DNA from: Peronospora farinosa
Lineage: Eukaryota > Oomycota > Peronosporomycetes > Peronosporales > Peronosporaceae
Reading direction: 5' to 3'
Assembly: GCA_947646735.1 (NCBI GenBank)
Contig: CANTFK010000822.1
Coordinates: forward strand, 124,001-188,000
Length of the DNA: 64,000 nucleotides
Below are positions 30,241 through 42,587 of the stretch, one piece after another (position 1 is the first letter of the stretch; every line of letters begins with the position of its first letter). The notes beneath the pieces were generated by a model, which ran no database searches, was not told the origin of the DNA, and saw nothing but the letters and a program-made list of their open reading frames with translations. Position numbers and translations under genes: made by a program.

Positions 30241-31467
30241 ATGCTCATGGACAGCAAGGACTCATCGATTCGATTTGATGACATCGATTCTACATCGCAA
30301 ACCATTACGAAACGGCTTCGATCTTCTTTAATCCATGATGACATCAGTGCTGCACTTAATGAAACAAAGAGACCACGAGGAAGACCTCAGATGTCCGACA
30401 AAGCGGCGCTTACCGCTACTCATGAGCTTCGGTTGCTGAGATTGCAAGTAGGATCTATGGAAGAGGAGCTTCGTGGACTGCAATCGAAATGGCATAAACA
30501 TTTACCTGACGCACGCATATTGGCGACAGCAAAGCAATCGGCTCACAAGAAGCGTGCAGTGGCTCAAATTCAGGCAACACAGATGGAATTACAAGAAATG
30601 ATCTTACAGCAGCAACTAATGTTTGCGACGCTACAGACGGCCATCTTTCGTGCACCATTGCACTCAAGTGGTCAGGACATTCTCAAGTCGCTGCATTTCA
30701 ATACACAATTTGGACGCGATACAGTCGAGCGTAGCAAAACACTTATGGTACACAACGAACGGTCGCGCGCAACGGTGCCATCGATGATGAAACGGTTTAC
30801 TACCATGGCAGTAAACAAAGTGCTTGCCCTCCAAGACAAAGACGGCCCTGTAAACCGACCAATGCTACCGATATCTCAAATTGATGTCACTGGTTGCAAG
30901 GATTACACGCTCGTGTCGAGTGTTTTTATGTCAGAGATCCCGCATAGTTCACTCGAAAATGTGTACGCGGCTGCATTAGCATATCATGACGCGATTTCGA
31001 CAATAATGAAACGTCACTTTGGCGTCAATGCAGAGCTCACGAGACTTAACAGCATTGACGCACCAGCAGCTTACTGGCTACTAGACCTCGATGGGGGTGG
31101 GATCCCATCAACCGTAAAACATATCATGTGCTCGGAACTGACTCCATCGCACGGAATGATACACCTGGACGCAGTCATCGATGATCCACTGCATCCAGTA
31201 TCGCAAACTAGCAAATTGAAATTTGGCATCTCTGGGCTTACGTTGACACCAAGAAAAGATCGAACGGGCAAAATTGTGGCTGTTACGCTGCGATGGGTAG
31301 TATTGTACCGCTACAAGATGTTGCCGGATGACCCGGCACTACGGAAGGACTTAGACTTGAACCGTCCTATTCTAAATGGTGATCTAATCACTGCTTCAGT
31401 GTGCACATATCTTCAGCAACTGAAACAACGGCAAAAGTCGGAAGGACATTCCAACAACAGTTCATAG
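30241..31467 (+). CDS. Oomycete coiled-coil family protein, copy 1 (408 aa)
   Basis: Single-exon gene from ATG 30241. N terminus polar/basic (KRPRGRPQ), then a coiled coil (HELRLLRLQVGSMEEELRGL) and a glutamine-rich helix (ELQEMILQQQLMFATLQTA). A conserved globular half follows, with GRDTVERSKTL, LTPSHGMIHLDAVIDDPLHP, TLTPRKDRTGK and a terminal LPDDPALRKDLDLNRPILNG. The same landmarks recur in the genes at 32154-33425 (-) and 35156-36726 (+). Resembles large oomycete-expanded families of uncharacterised proteins, some of which are annotated as M96 mating-specific-like; that link is from memory and unsure. Possibly a regulator with a leucine-zipper-like helix. Confidence 0.75.
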   Translation: MLMDSKDSSIRFDDIDSTSQTITKRLRSSLIHDDISAALNETKRPRGRPQMSDKAALTATHELRLLRLQVGSMEEELRGLQSKWHKHLPDARILATAKQSAHKKRAVAQIQATQMELQEMILQQQLMFATLQTAIFRAPLHSSGQDILKSLHFNTQFGRDTVERSKTLMVHNERSRATVPSMMKRFTTMAVNKVLALQDKDGPVNRPMLPISQIDVTGCKDYTLVSSVFMSEIPHSSLENVYAAALAYHDAISTIMKRHFGVNAELTRLNSIDAPAAYWLLDLDGGGIPSTVKHIMCSELTPSHGMIHLDAVIDDPLHPVSQTSKLKFGISGLTLTPRKDRTGKIVAVTLRWVVLYRYKMLPDDPALRKDLDLNRPILNGDLITASVCTYLQQLKQRQKSEGHSNNSS

Positions 31468-32153
31468 GAGCAAACCGAAGGCTTATGCATGCCTTTTAGA
31501 CAGAGTTGCGAATTGCTGCTGACCAAGTTTTGGTATAATTCTCGATTATTTCCTCTCGGATGCATTAACTATGAAGGAGTAATGAAGACTTTAATGAATA
31601 CTGAAACAATACCACGCATTTAATAATGACTTTATAGCAATGCTGTATTGATCTCAGCTTTCTTCACAACCATTAGTAACCAAGTTCACGAAAATGTTAC
31701 TCACTCTGATTGTTTGAAGGTACTTTTACTGGTAGACCTTTGCAGCTTAGCCTTTGTCCTTTGTATTCTCTATTGCAGCTCTTTTCATCTTAACAGTAGC
31801 ATTTAATCGACATCGAGGTAGTTGTAGATTTTAAAGTTATTTAATTGCAACAGGCGTGTATCATGGCTCAACTGAATCGGGCTCTCAGCCATTAGTGCAA
31901 GACAAAGCTCCTGAGCCAGCCGTATCATTGGCCTAAACTCTAGGTTACATCATATGATAATGAAATAATTGTTATCTGTAGCTCTTGCGCATGCCTACTA
32001 ATCTAGCTGTCAACTTTAGATTCCGCAGCGGAGCCGTCCAGTTCATTGCGCGCACATCACATAGCTGTGAAGATGTCCAGCTGTCGTCACTTGGGACACA
32101 TAGAGACTTCTAAACAGCTCGTTCAACGTCAACATTACACTGCATTTTCTTCT
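31468..32153. other. Convergent intergenic between family copies 1 and 2
   Basis: The 3' regions of two convergent paralogues; no feature seen. Confidence 0.5.
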
Positions 32154-33425
32154 TTACAGAATCCTAGGCCTCTGCTGATGCTGTCGCTCTTGAATGTACC
32201 CGCATATAGTCGCTGTAAGCAGATCACCGTTCAGAATAGGGCGGATGATCTCCAAGTCGTCCTTTAGAGCCGGGTCATCCGGCAGGATGTTGTAATTGTA
32301 TACAACCATCCACCGTAACGTCACCGACATTGTCCGCCCCGTCACAGCTTCTTTACGAGGTGTGAGAGTCAGTCCACAGATTCCATATTTTGATGAAGTA
32401 TTTCTACAAACAGGATGCAGTGGGTCGTCAAGAATCGCATCGATATGTACCATTCCGTGTGACGGTGTCAGCTCGGAGCAAACCACAGTATTCACGATTG
32501 CAGGTAACCCCGCCCCATGAAATGTCGACCGACGGTACATTACGGGCGAGTCAACACTGTTAAGTCGGACACGTTTAGTATTGACATTAAAATGGCGTTT
32601 CATAGCCGTTGGAATATCGTCAAAGTACGCCAATACCGCTGCATGTACTTCCTCCAGTGACGTATGTGGGATCTCGGAAATGAAAATGCTTGAAATAAGC
32701 GTACAATCATTGCATCCTGTAATGTCAATTTGTGACAATGGCATCACCGAGTTGCCATGTTTTTGGCCAGTGTGCTCTGTAGCAACAGCTTTATCAATTG
32801 CCAACTGTGTAAACTTGTTGACAATTGATGGCAATGTTGCAAGAGAACGTTCTTTATGCGCGAAAAGCATTTTTTCTCGCTCATACGAATCACGACCAAG
32901 GTGCGTATCAAAGTGCAAGGCCTTGAACAATGCATGACCATTGGAATGAAGTGGTGCACGCAATACTGCCGTCTGTAATGTAGCAAACAATAATTGTTGC
33001 TCGAGCAGTAGCTGTTGCAGTTCATGTTGCACCGTCTCTGTTCGAAGCGCGCGATGTTTTTCTCGTGCCGAATGTTGCGCCAAACGAAACGTCCGTGGGT
33101 CAGGGAGTTGTGTGGTCCACTTGGTCTGCAACACGCGAAGCTCTTGTTCCATTGCAGCAACTTGGGACCGGAGTAATCGAATCTCGTGCGTGGCAGAGAG
33201 AGATGGAGCCTTTGTTGCGCGAGGGATGGGACATTTCGACCTATTTAGAGAAAACATAAGCTCCTCTCTGTGGTCTCCTTTGAAAGAGAGACGACGGCGT
33301 TTCTTAATGCTGCATCGATTCGAGCTGACGACGAGCTCTGGACTGTTTGAAAATGTGGAGCAGGTACGCAATTTCATGTCAGTTAATGGCGGTAGGATGA
33401 TGACGTTTGTTCGTTGTGCATTCAT
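32154..33425 (-). CDS. Oomycete coiled-coil family protein, copy 2 (423 aa)
   Basis: Single-exon gene starting at ATG 33425. N terminus MNAQRTNVIILPPLTDM, then a basic patch (KKRRRLSFKG), a coiled coil (HEIRLLRSQVAAMEQELRVL), a Gln/Leu helix (ELQQLLLEQQLLFATLQTA), and the family's conserved half (GRDSYEREKML, LTPSHGMVHIDAILDDPLHP, LTLTPRKEAV, LPDDPALKDDLEIIRPILNG). It is the closest relative of copy 1, in inverted orientation 0.7 kb away, so it is a local duplication product. Function unknown. Confidence 0.77.
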   Translation of the reverse strand: MNAQRTNVIILPPLTDMKLRTCSTFSNSPELVVSSNRCSIKKRRRLSFKGDHREELMFSLNRSKCPIPRATKAPSLSATHEIRLLRSQVAAMEQELRVLQTKWTTQLPDPRTFRLAQHSAREKHRALRTETVQHELQQLLLEQQLLFATLQTAVLRAPLHSNGHALFKALHFDTHLGRDSYEREKMLFAHKERSLATLPSIVNKFTQLAIDKAVATEHTGQKHGNSVMPLSQIDITGCNDCTLISSIFISEIPHTSLEEVHAAVLAYFDDIPTAMKRHFNVNTKRVRLNSVDSPVMYRRSTFHGAGLPAIVNTVVCSELTPSHGMVHIDAILDDPLHPVCRNTSSKYGICGLTLTPRKEAVTGRTMSVTLRWMVVYNYNILPDDPALKDDLEIIRPILNGDLLTATICGYIQERQHQQRPRIL

Positions 33426-35155
33426 CGTAGCAATCGAACAATATATTGCGTGAAGTGGATATTATCGTACGGATATTTAATTGATCCAATTGACGAGTGT
33501 TGGATAGAAAGAAAGTTGTAAACTAAAACGAACGTGATTATTGTCGATGGATAAGGAGTAGAGCATGAATCTCCCAGAAGTGATATTACGACAACAAGTC
33601 GGTCGGTCTGCTGGTTTCACATGTTTATGTTGCTTAAATATTTGATATTGATAGAGATATAGTAGGGTGCTCCTTGCCTTAGTTTTGTATACAGACTTGA
33701 ATAAAAACAAAGGACTGAAGACGAGCCTGTAGTTATGAATCTTGATTCTCACAGAAATTTCCTCAGTATGAAATTGTTCCTGACACTAAGAATTAATTTG
33801 ATTACGAAAGTACTGTACAAAGAACAAACCTTTGGTCGTTACGAGCGGTTGCGTATCCTTAACGAAGAGTAAAAACAGTGCAAAGCCTACTTGCGAGTCA
33901 AGAGTACACTTGATTTCGTATGCCTAATGTAAAGTTGGGTAACAGAAGTGAAAGCCGGAGTTATTGCTGTGTCCTTGCTGTCTGCATAGAGACGGTAACA
34001 AGAGAGACTACGGTCTACATGCAGACAGCAAGCACGCAGCATGCTGCATTACGTCCCACAACCACTGAGTATCTCTCGCAACCACAAATACTCGACAGAT
34101 ATATAGTAAGCATTTTATGATTATGCCCCATTTGTTGCAGTATTGTAACTTCCAAAGGTTTTTGCTCATAGTTCAACTCCCAGTCATTCCCATCAGATTA
34201 GTTCGGACTGCGTATGAATATTTCTTTGAGGGAATACTGCATGTCATAAACAATACCACGCCACGTAAAACAACTCCTTGGAACCCTCCACTTTGCATGA
34301 TTTACTTGTTAGCAGTCGTACTCGCAATCAAGTAGCGTGTAATGAACAGATCTGATGATAATTCTTGTGACCGCTTCCAATCGCAAGTCGTCATGCAGAT
34401 CGCGCAATGACTACGAGGAAATGAGCATGTACAATCGAGCCGGCAGTGCCAGACTATCCCTATGAATAACTACTGCACGGGGTGAAGACGAGACCGTAGT
34501 ATGTGAAGCCACTTGTATACTGTACATCCGATGAGACGCTTATTGCGCGAAAACTAATCTGTAGAAAGACCATTAATGTTTACATCGGATAGTTATGCTG
34601 CGATCGATTTAATCCATCACTACGACTGTAGTATCGAATTAATGTATGCAGACGAGTCGATTTGAACCGTTTAGGAAGTGCAGCATATCTGATGATTCCT
34701 AAGCCTCGTTAGTAACGTGTCGTGGGAGTAGGGTGCCTGTTATGAGGGGCTAAGGCTTAAGACTAGTTAAAGCTTGATCATGAAATTATGGGAAGGAATT
34801 AATACAATGAATAATAATGTGTGTGTTTGTAGTGATGTGAACTTGTCTCTAGTTTTGTACATTGATGGCCGGAATCTCGTGTCGATTGTTTAGACGCCTT
34901 CATCCCATCCGTCCGCCTACCCCTCCACACATCGAAACATTACTCATGATAAATTTGACCGCGTGCTTCCCGTCGGCGGTTCTTTGAAAAGAAAAAGCAG
35001 CCAGCGCCATCTCTGCAGGTATATACACTTTGTACTGATATCGACTGGCGGCGACTGGTGGCGACAGACAACAAGACGAAAAGCTTTGTCAGCTGTGTGT
35101 TAAGAAAGACTTGCTGTGAGTAGCTTGGTCTGCTTTTTGCTCACGGTGTCCTTCG
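33426..35155. other. Intergenic between family copies 2 and 3
   Basis: 1.7 kb, AT-rich in parts. I find no convincing coding or repeat structure. Confidence 0.5.
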
Positions 35156-36726
35156 ATGCCTACTATCGTCATCATTTTGCCAATCATCACTCGTCCAACG
35201 GTTTGATCGACGAAACCGCTTTGCAAATTGGGACACGACGTTGATTAATCTGGTGACGACAAGTCGACAGGAAAGACCTGCACGTGCAGCACAAGACCAA
35301 GTGCGAGAACCGTTCATGGTTGGGTCGAGAAAAAACGGCACTAGTAGCCGCAATGTGTCCGGAACATCGGCACGAAAAGCCGCTATTTCTACTTCGGTGC
35401 GATATCTTTCCATTGGAATTTGAATGCACAAATATCTCTAACCTTGTTGATACTTTTAATGGTCGCTGCTGCAGCATGAGGTCAAGGAGTTGCGCAGTGA
35501 AGCTCAACGACTCGACGAGCAGTTTTCAGTACTGTGTGCCAAGTGGAGAGAGGCGCTACCGGAACGTGAGGTGCTGTTAGCGGCCTGCACGGCAGCCACG
35601 CAGAAAGCGGTGACGGGCCGTGTCGAGCAGCTCAATCGTCAACTCAAGGACGAGCTGCTCCAACAACAACTTTACTTTTCAACGCTACAGCAGAGACTCA
35701 CAGAGGCACCACTGTGGTCGAGCTCTGCATTGTGTCAAGAGCTTTTTGACCGCATGCACGGCTACTTGCATTTGGTCGGGGAGGATCTTGAAAGCCGTAA
35801 GAAACAGCTTCAAGCGCGCTTTGAGTTGGGTGTGCGGCTTGCACCGGAGATCGTGGAAAACTTCACTCGCGAGTTTGTTCCACTTGCGTCAAATATGCTG
35901 CCGTTTTCGCGGACCAGCACAGCAGCAACGGCGATTTCGTCCCCGTTTAATACTCAAGGTGGAATAAGCGAGGAAAGTGACGGCAATGGCTGCGGCACAC
36001 TCGTGTCAAACGTGTTCATATGCAAGTTGCCAGCCAGTGTTAACATCTCGCGGATCTTTCAGCATGTGGTTGACAACCTCAAGAACATATCGGTCGAGCT
36101 CGAACACCGTCTTGGGGTGTTGCTTGAAGTAAAGGTATTGATGATAGTGCCTCCGTCAGATGTGGTGGTCGTTATGTCGCTGTCACGCTGGTGTGCTAAC
36201 TGTTCCTGCTTCTATGTTACTGCAGTACGAAGTCGAGATGGGGCCATCTACCTACTACGCCCACGTAGAGAGGCAAGATGGCGAAATGCGCGGAGCCCAT
36301 ACCAATCGAGCGTGGACCGGCAAACTCGTGAGTGACGACTTGGCCGTGATCGTGACGGATTTCGTGGATGAGGACGACGAGGAAGCAATCGATGCAGCTC
36401 GACGAGAAGGGCAGGAAACCCAAGTCGGGAGTGGTGATGCGTCATGGATACCACCTATACCAAAGTCGGGACTTCGCATCGATATATGCATGCTGCTCAC
36501 TATTGCACGTGTGAAAGATCCCGAGACGCAAGAATCTTATGTTCTCATGCGCCGACTGCGCGTGCATCGATACAACCTGCCACCCAGTTCGCCCTTGCTT
36601 CATCATGAGCTGCATAAGCTACTGTCGTATTTCAAGGGTGACTTTCACCTGGCCATGCTCAGTGACGCTGTACGAGTACGAGTAACGACGACAACTCTTT
36701 TCGACGCTGGAAGTGAAAGTGTTTGA
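35156..36726 (+). CDS. Oomycete coiled-coil family protein, copy 3, spliced
   Basis: Divergent third member. I infer exons 35156-35199, 35264-35396, 35475-36134 and 36226-36726. The first exon begins MPTIVIILPIITRP, echoing the N terminus of copy 2. The second junction (tcg/gtgcga...gctgcag/cat) joins ISTS to HEVKELRSEAQRLDEQF, matching the family coiled coil, and the third (aag/gtattg...ctgcag/tac) has a tgctaac branch site. Phases are compatible throughout. The C terminus includes LLHHELHKLLSYFKGDFHLAML, the counterpart of the copies 1 and 2 tail. The acidic segment VDEDDEEAIDAARREGQE is specific to this copy. The first intron is the least sure. Confidence 0.68.
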
Positions 36727-39175
36727 TCTGAAAGAAAGACAAGAAGGTGCTGGAGCAGGATGTAAGAAATGGAAACGACGATGATCGAAGCGCAAAAACC
36801 TGCAAGATGAGTCCTATAAAAGTGCACCAGCATCACGCGCTGCAATGATCGAAACATGAGCTCCCGCGTGTTTTGTTGTTATAGCCTGTAGAAAATGTCC
36901 GATGCTGGAAGGAAGGTCAGGACACCTGTAGCTCCTAAAGAGGTCAAGTAATTTAACGATATTGTTGGTTGTTTCCAAACTCCACAAGGGGAATGTAAAC
37001 AAAGCACTGATTGCCATACGCATGTGTCGTCAACAGAAAATCCATCTCTTGGATGGGAGGGGCTTTGTCGGGCTACGACGTTGCTCGAGTTGACGATATA
37101 AGACTTCCATATAAATGGCTGCTATGTGCACGGAACCCAATTGAGGCGACGTTAAGAGGAGATTCGACTCCAAAAAGAAAAGCTTGTATTTTTAACGGCT
37201 TTGGCGATACATATGAGAGATACGAGTCTAGCCGCGATCGAAAAGGGAAGCGAGAAATCTGCAATGGGTATTGCCGAGTCCGGTGTGGTGCGTGCACTTA
37301 GCGTCATATTGCTCGAGAAGGAAAAGTTGTTGCGGTTGCGAGGATCGTATTAAAGAGCAGTCCGGAAGTTTGTTGGTCTTGCACGAGTTTGAGCTCACAT
37401 GCAATTGGAGTTCTATTGACACGTTCTGAAATTGTGCATAGCTGCATATACAGCACTTTTGAGAGATAGATGCGACTTAAAACCTTGCTATATTAGTTTG
37501 TTTAGTTTGCTGACAAGTGCTGTTTGTGTTGGGCGGACATACTTGGCTTCATACTCGATATTAATACCGCGGCCGGGCAGGAACGACATTGTACGTACAA
37601 GTAAGTCGGAGCCATTGCAGGCTACACGATAGGGTGCGTACAGTCAATTAGGGCTGCAAATTGTAGCCCTAATTGCAGCCTTAATTGACTGTACGCACCC
37701 TATCGTAGTCGGAAAGGGCAAAAGAGCGTGCGCTTATTGCCCAAAAAACAAGGTAAAATACAAAAGATACTCAAACGTTGACGGGGTCATAATTTACCCT
37801 TACAAGAAGATGGTAAAATGTTTCAACATAAGCTACGTCACTTTATCTTCTTGAGCTGACGAATATAGCAAATGTCTTTATTTTTGACATGACCTTTATA
37901 GTAAGCAGACCTCACCATAAAGTTGCCCAGCAGAAACAGCAACACCAAGCTCAACTATACTTCTACGGAGATCAATCGAATGAGTTAATGGTGGTGCTGC
38001 CGAATAAACGAATACACTGGCGAGAAAATGGTAAATGCTACGGCTGCAGCTTTAAAAAGCACCAAGTGAGGTGGTAGAAATGTCCAGTGACGCTTTTGCC
38101 AGATGTGTTAAAGTTTTGAAGAGCCACTTCAATTTTCGTGCAATGTGGAAAAATTTATGTGATTATTCGCGAAAATGAAGACTGAGGTACTGGGAGTTGG
38201 TACGAATTACCACGTGATTATCACCATCTGTCATCGTTAATTTTTACGTCTGCCACTTAACCGTATGCCACCTAAAACGTTGACGCAGACTCTGTGCGTT
38301 TTTAAGCACCAGTGACCCGGCCATTCGTGCGCACCACGCCTGCTCATATCGTTTCTCATGACGACAGATGTAAATCATATCTCACATGCGCCGTGATATG
38401 TCATGAAATGGTACAAATTAATCATGCTCTAATATAATATCCTATAGGCAACGCAGTCGTTCTCTAACCGATAACTTAATTCTTTGCCAACAGCTCCGTC
38501 CCGTTTTAAGTGAATGATTGTAATAGATCAAATTGTTAACTCGTCCGCTATACAAAACAAAAAATGTATTACGTTGGGTGATACGATTATAGTCTTCATG
38601 TGTCCACACATTCTATGTACGCAGCGCGTAAATACACAGAGAATTTTAGGATAAAGCAGGTGACTTTTTTTAGTTAGAGGCGTTGACGTGTATCCCGCTA
38701 GTCCAATGAAAATTGCAATGAATCTCCTGTGTCTTTGTCCTGGTGATGGAGCAGGTGACCAGGCTCATCGACGGCTGCTGGACGGACAGACACCTCGTTC
38801 GCTCTGCACGTTTGCATTTGAGGAGATTCCAGAGCGCTACTAGTTCCAAACACGCCGCTACCACGAAACCTTCTAGCAACATTTTGTGCATTTCACCACA
38901 CCGTAGCTTGCTAGATGCTTCAGTCATTTGATCGAGAAGTAGTAGCTAAGATGCAAAGAGTCGAATAGAGAGATATCCCTTTCATGATGACTTTATACAA
39001 CTGAGTCTATTATGAAGAATACAATGCTTTATACTAAATGTGCTACGTATGTACGTACGCTCGAGAGGTTGAAGCCGACAGCAGCACTTGCCAACCGGAT
39101 TCGACTCAAACAAAAGCTTTACTGCACATCCTTCTCATATAATGTGAGAAAGACGTTTGCTTGGTTTGCTCCGAA
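36727..39175. other. Intergenic with one foldback element
   Basis: 2.4 kb without a recognisable gene. Contains the hairpin at 37626-37706. Confidence 0.5.
37626..37706. repeat. 81-bp foldback/MITE-like element
   Basis: The ends acgatagggtgcgtacagtc and its reverse complement form a stem of at least 25 bp; the centre holds a second short hairpin (agggctgc...gtagccct). Flanking ctac/gtag could include a TA target site of the Tc1/mariner type, which is inference. Confidence 0.8.
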
Positions 39176-39748
39176 CTACTCGAGGATGGCAGAACACAAA
39201 AAGTCGATCTCGTCCGAAGACAAATAACTCTGGTGGCAGCTCGTAGACAGAGGAATGTCATTGAGCTCGACATAGTACAAAGCGGTAACAACAGGAAGAC
39301 CCGTCCACACGCTTTCGTTGAGACTACAGTCTACTGAATCGGGTGTGTACATGACTTCACTTGATGAGTACGACATGGAAGAGGAAGTCGAGTAGGTCGA
39401 CTCAGCCGGAGACACAGCTTCGTTGACGGTGGTGAGACCTGCGAGAGCAGCCATATCCAGCATCGAAATGGAAGTTGGGGACGAGAGGCCACTCAGGCTT
39501 CCGTGATTGTCACGAGCCTTCTTGGTACGAGCCACTTGACGTTTCTGACGGTCAAACTTGCGCTGAATCTTGTTAGCCTTGTCGCGATGGTACAGACAAA
39601 GTTGGTGCTGCTGGCCGTTGCGCTTGCAGGACCGTATGTTGTTGCACTTGCCAGTCTTGTAGCGGCACTTGTTGAGATCGGTGATGGGGGTGTTGGGCAG
39701 TCCCAGTACGGACTCGGACGATTGCGTTGAGGTGGAGATGGCAACCAT
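39176..39748 (-). CDS. Small protein with Cys/His-basic motif (190 aa)
   Basis: I choose ATG 39748; the frame extends further upstream but that sequence is low quality as protein. Residues about 20-70 read CRYKTGKCNNIRSCKRNG and then QLCLYHRDKANKIQRKFDRQ, a Cys/His cluster followed by a strongly basic helix (KRQVARTKKARD). This motif recurs in oomycete nuclear-type proteins as I recall them and looks like a small zinc-binding, nucleic-acid-binding module. The C-terminal half is Ser/Thr-rich and ends acidic (SYLSSDEIDFLCSAILE). Likely a nuclear regulator; function not established. Confidence 0.65.
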   Translation of the reverse strand: MVAISTSTQSSESVLGLPNTPITDLNKCRYKTGKCNNIRSCKRNGQQHQLCLYHRDKANKIQRKFDRQKRQVARTKKARDNHGSLSGLSSPTSISMLDMAALAGLTTVNEAVSPAESTYSTSSSMSYSSSEVMYTPDSVDCSLNESVWTGLPVVTALYYVELNDIPLSTSCHQSYLSSDEIDFLCSAILE

Positions 39749-40878
39749 TGTCAATGCGAAAGATGAAGGGAATCGATTGTTTCTTTGAGCTCTTGTGCTA
39801 GAGGAGTCGAATTTTGAAATGCCAAAGAGTACGAGTTCCGTTGTCGTTTTTGATGGCCATTGCCACGAGCAAGTGACTGACGGACTCACAAGACAGACAG
39901 CGAGTCCTTGGCCCGTCCCTCGCTCTCTCTCAACCTGGCATTGCAAAGACTGCGCACCAGCAGGTCAAGCGTGGACAGGCCGGGTTGAAGGGAGCTGGTG
40001 TGCAAAGGCGACTTGCATTCTTCGGTATGTGGCATGTAGTAGCATTACAACGCCTGGGCTACTACATGTCTCGAATTTTAGACCATCTGTGGTTCGTTAA
40101 AGATAAAGAAGCTGTTGCTGTACTCTCTTTTGAGCATATAGATCACTGCTGAGTGTATTCGTGACCACCCATTAATACTACATATCAAAGCTAAATGGCC
40201 ATTCAGCTTTGGTATGGCACAACTTCAGCTATTATGGAGGCTAGACATCGTCATAGTATGAGGATTGCTCGATAGAGGTACCTGCGGACGTGTGTGCTCA
40301 GCATCGGCTGTCAGTAACATTCCTTCTCCAACAAAAGACACTTGCAGTGCCCTGCTAGTGGCTTGTCAAATAGATTGCTGCAGCGAGACCGATGCTTGAT
40401 ATAGAGTTTTGGTAGCGCCGTGAATCATATGAACCTTTTCCTGGAACCTGCATGTTTCCCTCTACTCTTTGAAATATTCCAATGGAGTTCGAACTATGCA
40501 TACATGAAATTATCAGTCTGCGCAGTGCAACAGACACCTGGCCTTGCTACACCATTGCAGAGCTTATGGATGTGTAAACCTCGTCCGGAGGTCAATAGAT
40601 GGGTGCACTTGTGCACAAAGAGGCCAAAGAGATCTTTTCTGAGCTGTCTGCTTGCCAACGCCTCCTGCAAGATTAGGCGGCTGCGAAGGCCTGGAGCGAA
40701 CTGGATGGTCATCATGCCCGCCAGTTTCGGCGTGTAGCCACTGCATGACGGACATCCAGTCAAAAGGAGTGCAAGTCTTTCTGACGAGACTTTGATACCT
40801 TTAAAGAAGAGCTGGCAACTACAGTCTCTACACGAGTGAAACGTGCGATATCTGCACCAACTATCCTCTCAGTCGTAA

Positions 40879-40939
40879 GGTAAATATGTGCTAAGTCGGC
40901 AATGCCAACGACATTGCCGACTTAGACATATATTCACCT
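40879..40939. repeat. 61-bp foldback element
   Basis: Perfect 14-bp arms ctaagtcggcaatg (40891-40904) and its complement (40912-40925) around a 7-nt loop; imperfect pairing (ggtaaatatgtg with acatatattcacc) extends the stem outward. Confidence 0.8.
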
Positions 40940-41767
40940 AAATGACGCAACCGGAAAAACTGATCAGGATGCATATAGCGCCATCGCAAAATATCTTTCA
41001 ACGTGAATGCCGTGGCTTTGCTGCTTGTTCCGGAAAAACAAATGCTTTCTTCGCACACGCGCTGAGTAGGGATCCTGAAACTTCAAGATTAGCAGCTTGC
41101 TCATCCCGAATCTTCCGGATGTTTTTCCAAACCGGGAAGAGGATGAGCGTCGCAGCCCACAAAAAACATTCAGCTTTATACTGATATCAAGCGACATGCA
41201 TGAGTGTGTTCAAACCCGCTGATTGTTCGACGTTCCGTGCTACTTACAAGAGGCAATGCACCAAACGTAACACTCACTGATCAATGCATGAACGTCTACA
41301 ATACAGCACGTATTATTTACCACTTTGATAGGCATCATGCTTTTGTAGCTTGTACAATCCTTGAGGGACATGGGTGACCTTGATGTGAAGCCATTTGAGC
41401 TTAAGATTCTGACAAGCATCACCGTACATGTACAGTGCATCTAGACTGTCTCTTCATTTTCCGCGGTGAAAGGATACACTTGATCTGCAGCTTTAGAATA
41501 CAAAAACAAGTCTTTTTGCAGTCAAAAAATTGAGATTTGTAGACAGTAGTCATGTGTCACTGCTTCGCATGCAAAAAAACTGTCCATTGAAGCTCTGTGA
41601 ACAGCTCCAGTCGAGCTGCAGCCTGATGAGCTCGTCCATCACTACACCGCGACATTTACAAACCTGCTTCCCGTCAGAAAAATTGACCTGTAAAGATTTG
41701 AGCACAAGGCAAGACTTTATCACCCACATGGGTCACTGATTCACGTATACGTTGTCCCATTTGCTAC

Positions 41768-41965
41768 ATGTCTTTGAACCGCTTCAAGGTTGCTCCGGCT
41801 CCTCACTCCAAGTTGATCCCCATCTCTACCGCTCCAGCCTAAGACGTGAAACTGCTGCAAACCTCGACCGTCATTGGTGCCACTGACTGGATGAATCTAG
41901 AGCCAACTCTTGATCACCGTCTTGAAGTTTCCAGTGCAACATGGGAGGAGCCTATCTCAGGATAA
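41768..41965 (+). pseudogene. Possible broken coding fragment
   Basis: ATG frame reading MSLNRFKVAPAPHSKLIPIS, a TAA after about 24 codons, then open again (VIGATDWMNLEPTLDHRLEV) to a second TAA. It reads more like protein than its surroundings and could be a gene remnant. I do not recognise the family. Confidence 0.3.
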
Positions 41966-42587
41966 TGGACTCTTGTTCTATAATGTCCGTCTCTCTTATC
42001 AGAATAATCCAAGCAGACGCAAAAAAAAGAAGTTTCCACGGACGTGCCACTGCCAGTAGTACTAGACTAGTGTATCCTACAGTTGGGCATGGACAAATGT
42101 AGTAAGGAAGCTTGCGCAAGAGTGGCATATAGCAAAAGGAGTCGGTTGATCTGGTACATGTACAGGTAGTACATACTGTAATTAAGAATGATAACGTCAG
42201 ACGATGCGAGTATCGTAGGAACGGGTGAGTGATTCGAGTAACACGAAACCATTATACATTATGACGGTGAGGTCGTCCTAAAGGTGTAATTAATAGCATA
42301 CTGTAGAATTAATTGAATCACTGGTAACAAATGCAGTCTTTTTAACTAAAACACGGAGATACTTAAGCTTTTCATGTAAACCTAGCCGAGCATATCGACC
42401 CTATAATGAAGTGAAGTGTTACATTCGCACGTCCAGCACTTTGCTTATCACTCTATTTTTGAAGTCGTAAGCGCAACATTAGCAAGGCGTTTGATATAGT
42501 ATTCCGCGACATATACAAATTATGTTGCTCTATCGCATTCGAACCGCAACGTAAGGTTCGTAGCCACCCAATACACGAGATAAAAGC

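Larger units (their letters stand above)
39749..42587. other. Intergenic, 2.8 kb
   Basis: Contains a foldback at 40879-40939 and a possible broken coding fragment at 41768-41965. The upstream part should hold the 39.7-kb gene promoter. Otherwise nothing definable. Confidence 0.45.

Noticed and set aside
39749..39946. Upstream extension of the 39.2-kb gene by 66 codons
   Set aside because: The extension has no motif and the ATG at 39748 starts the sequence that looks like protein.
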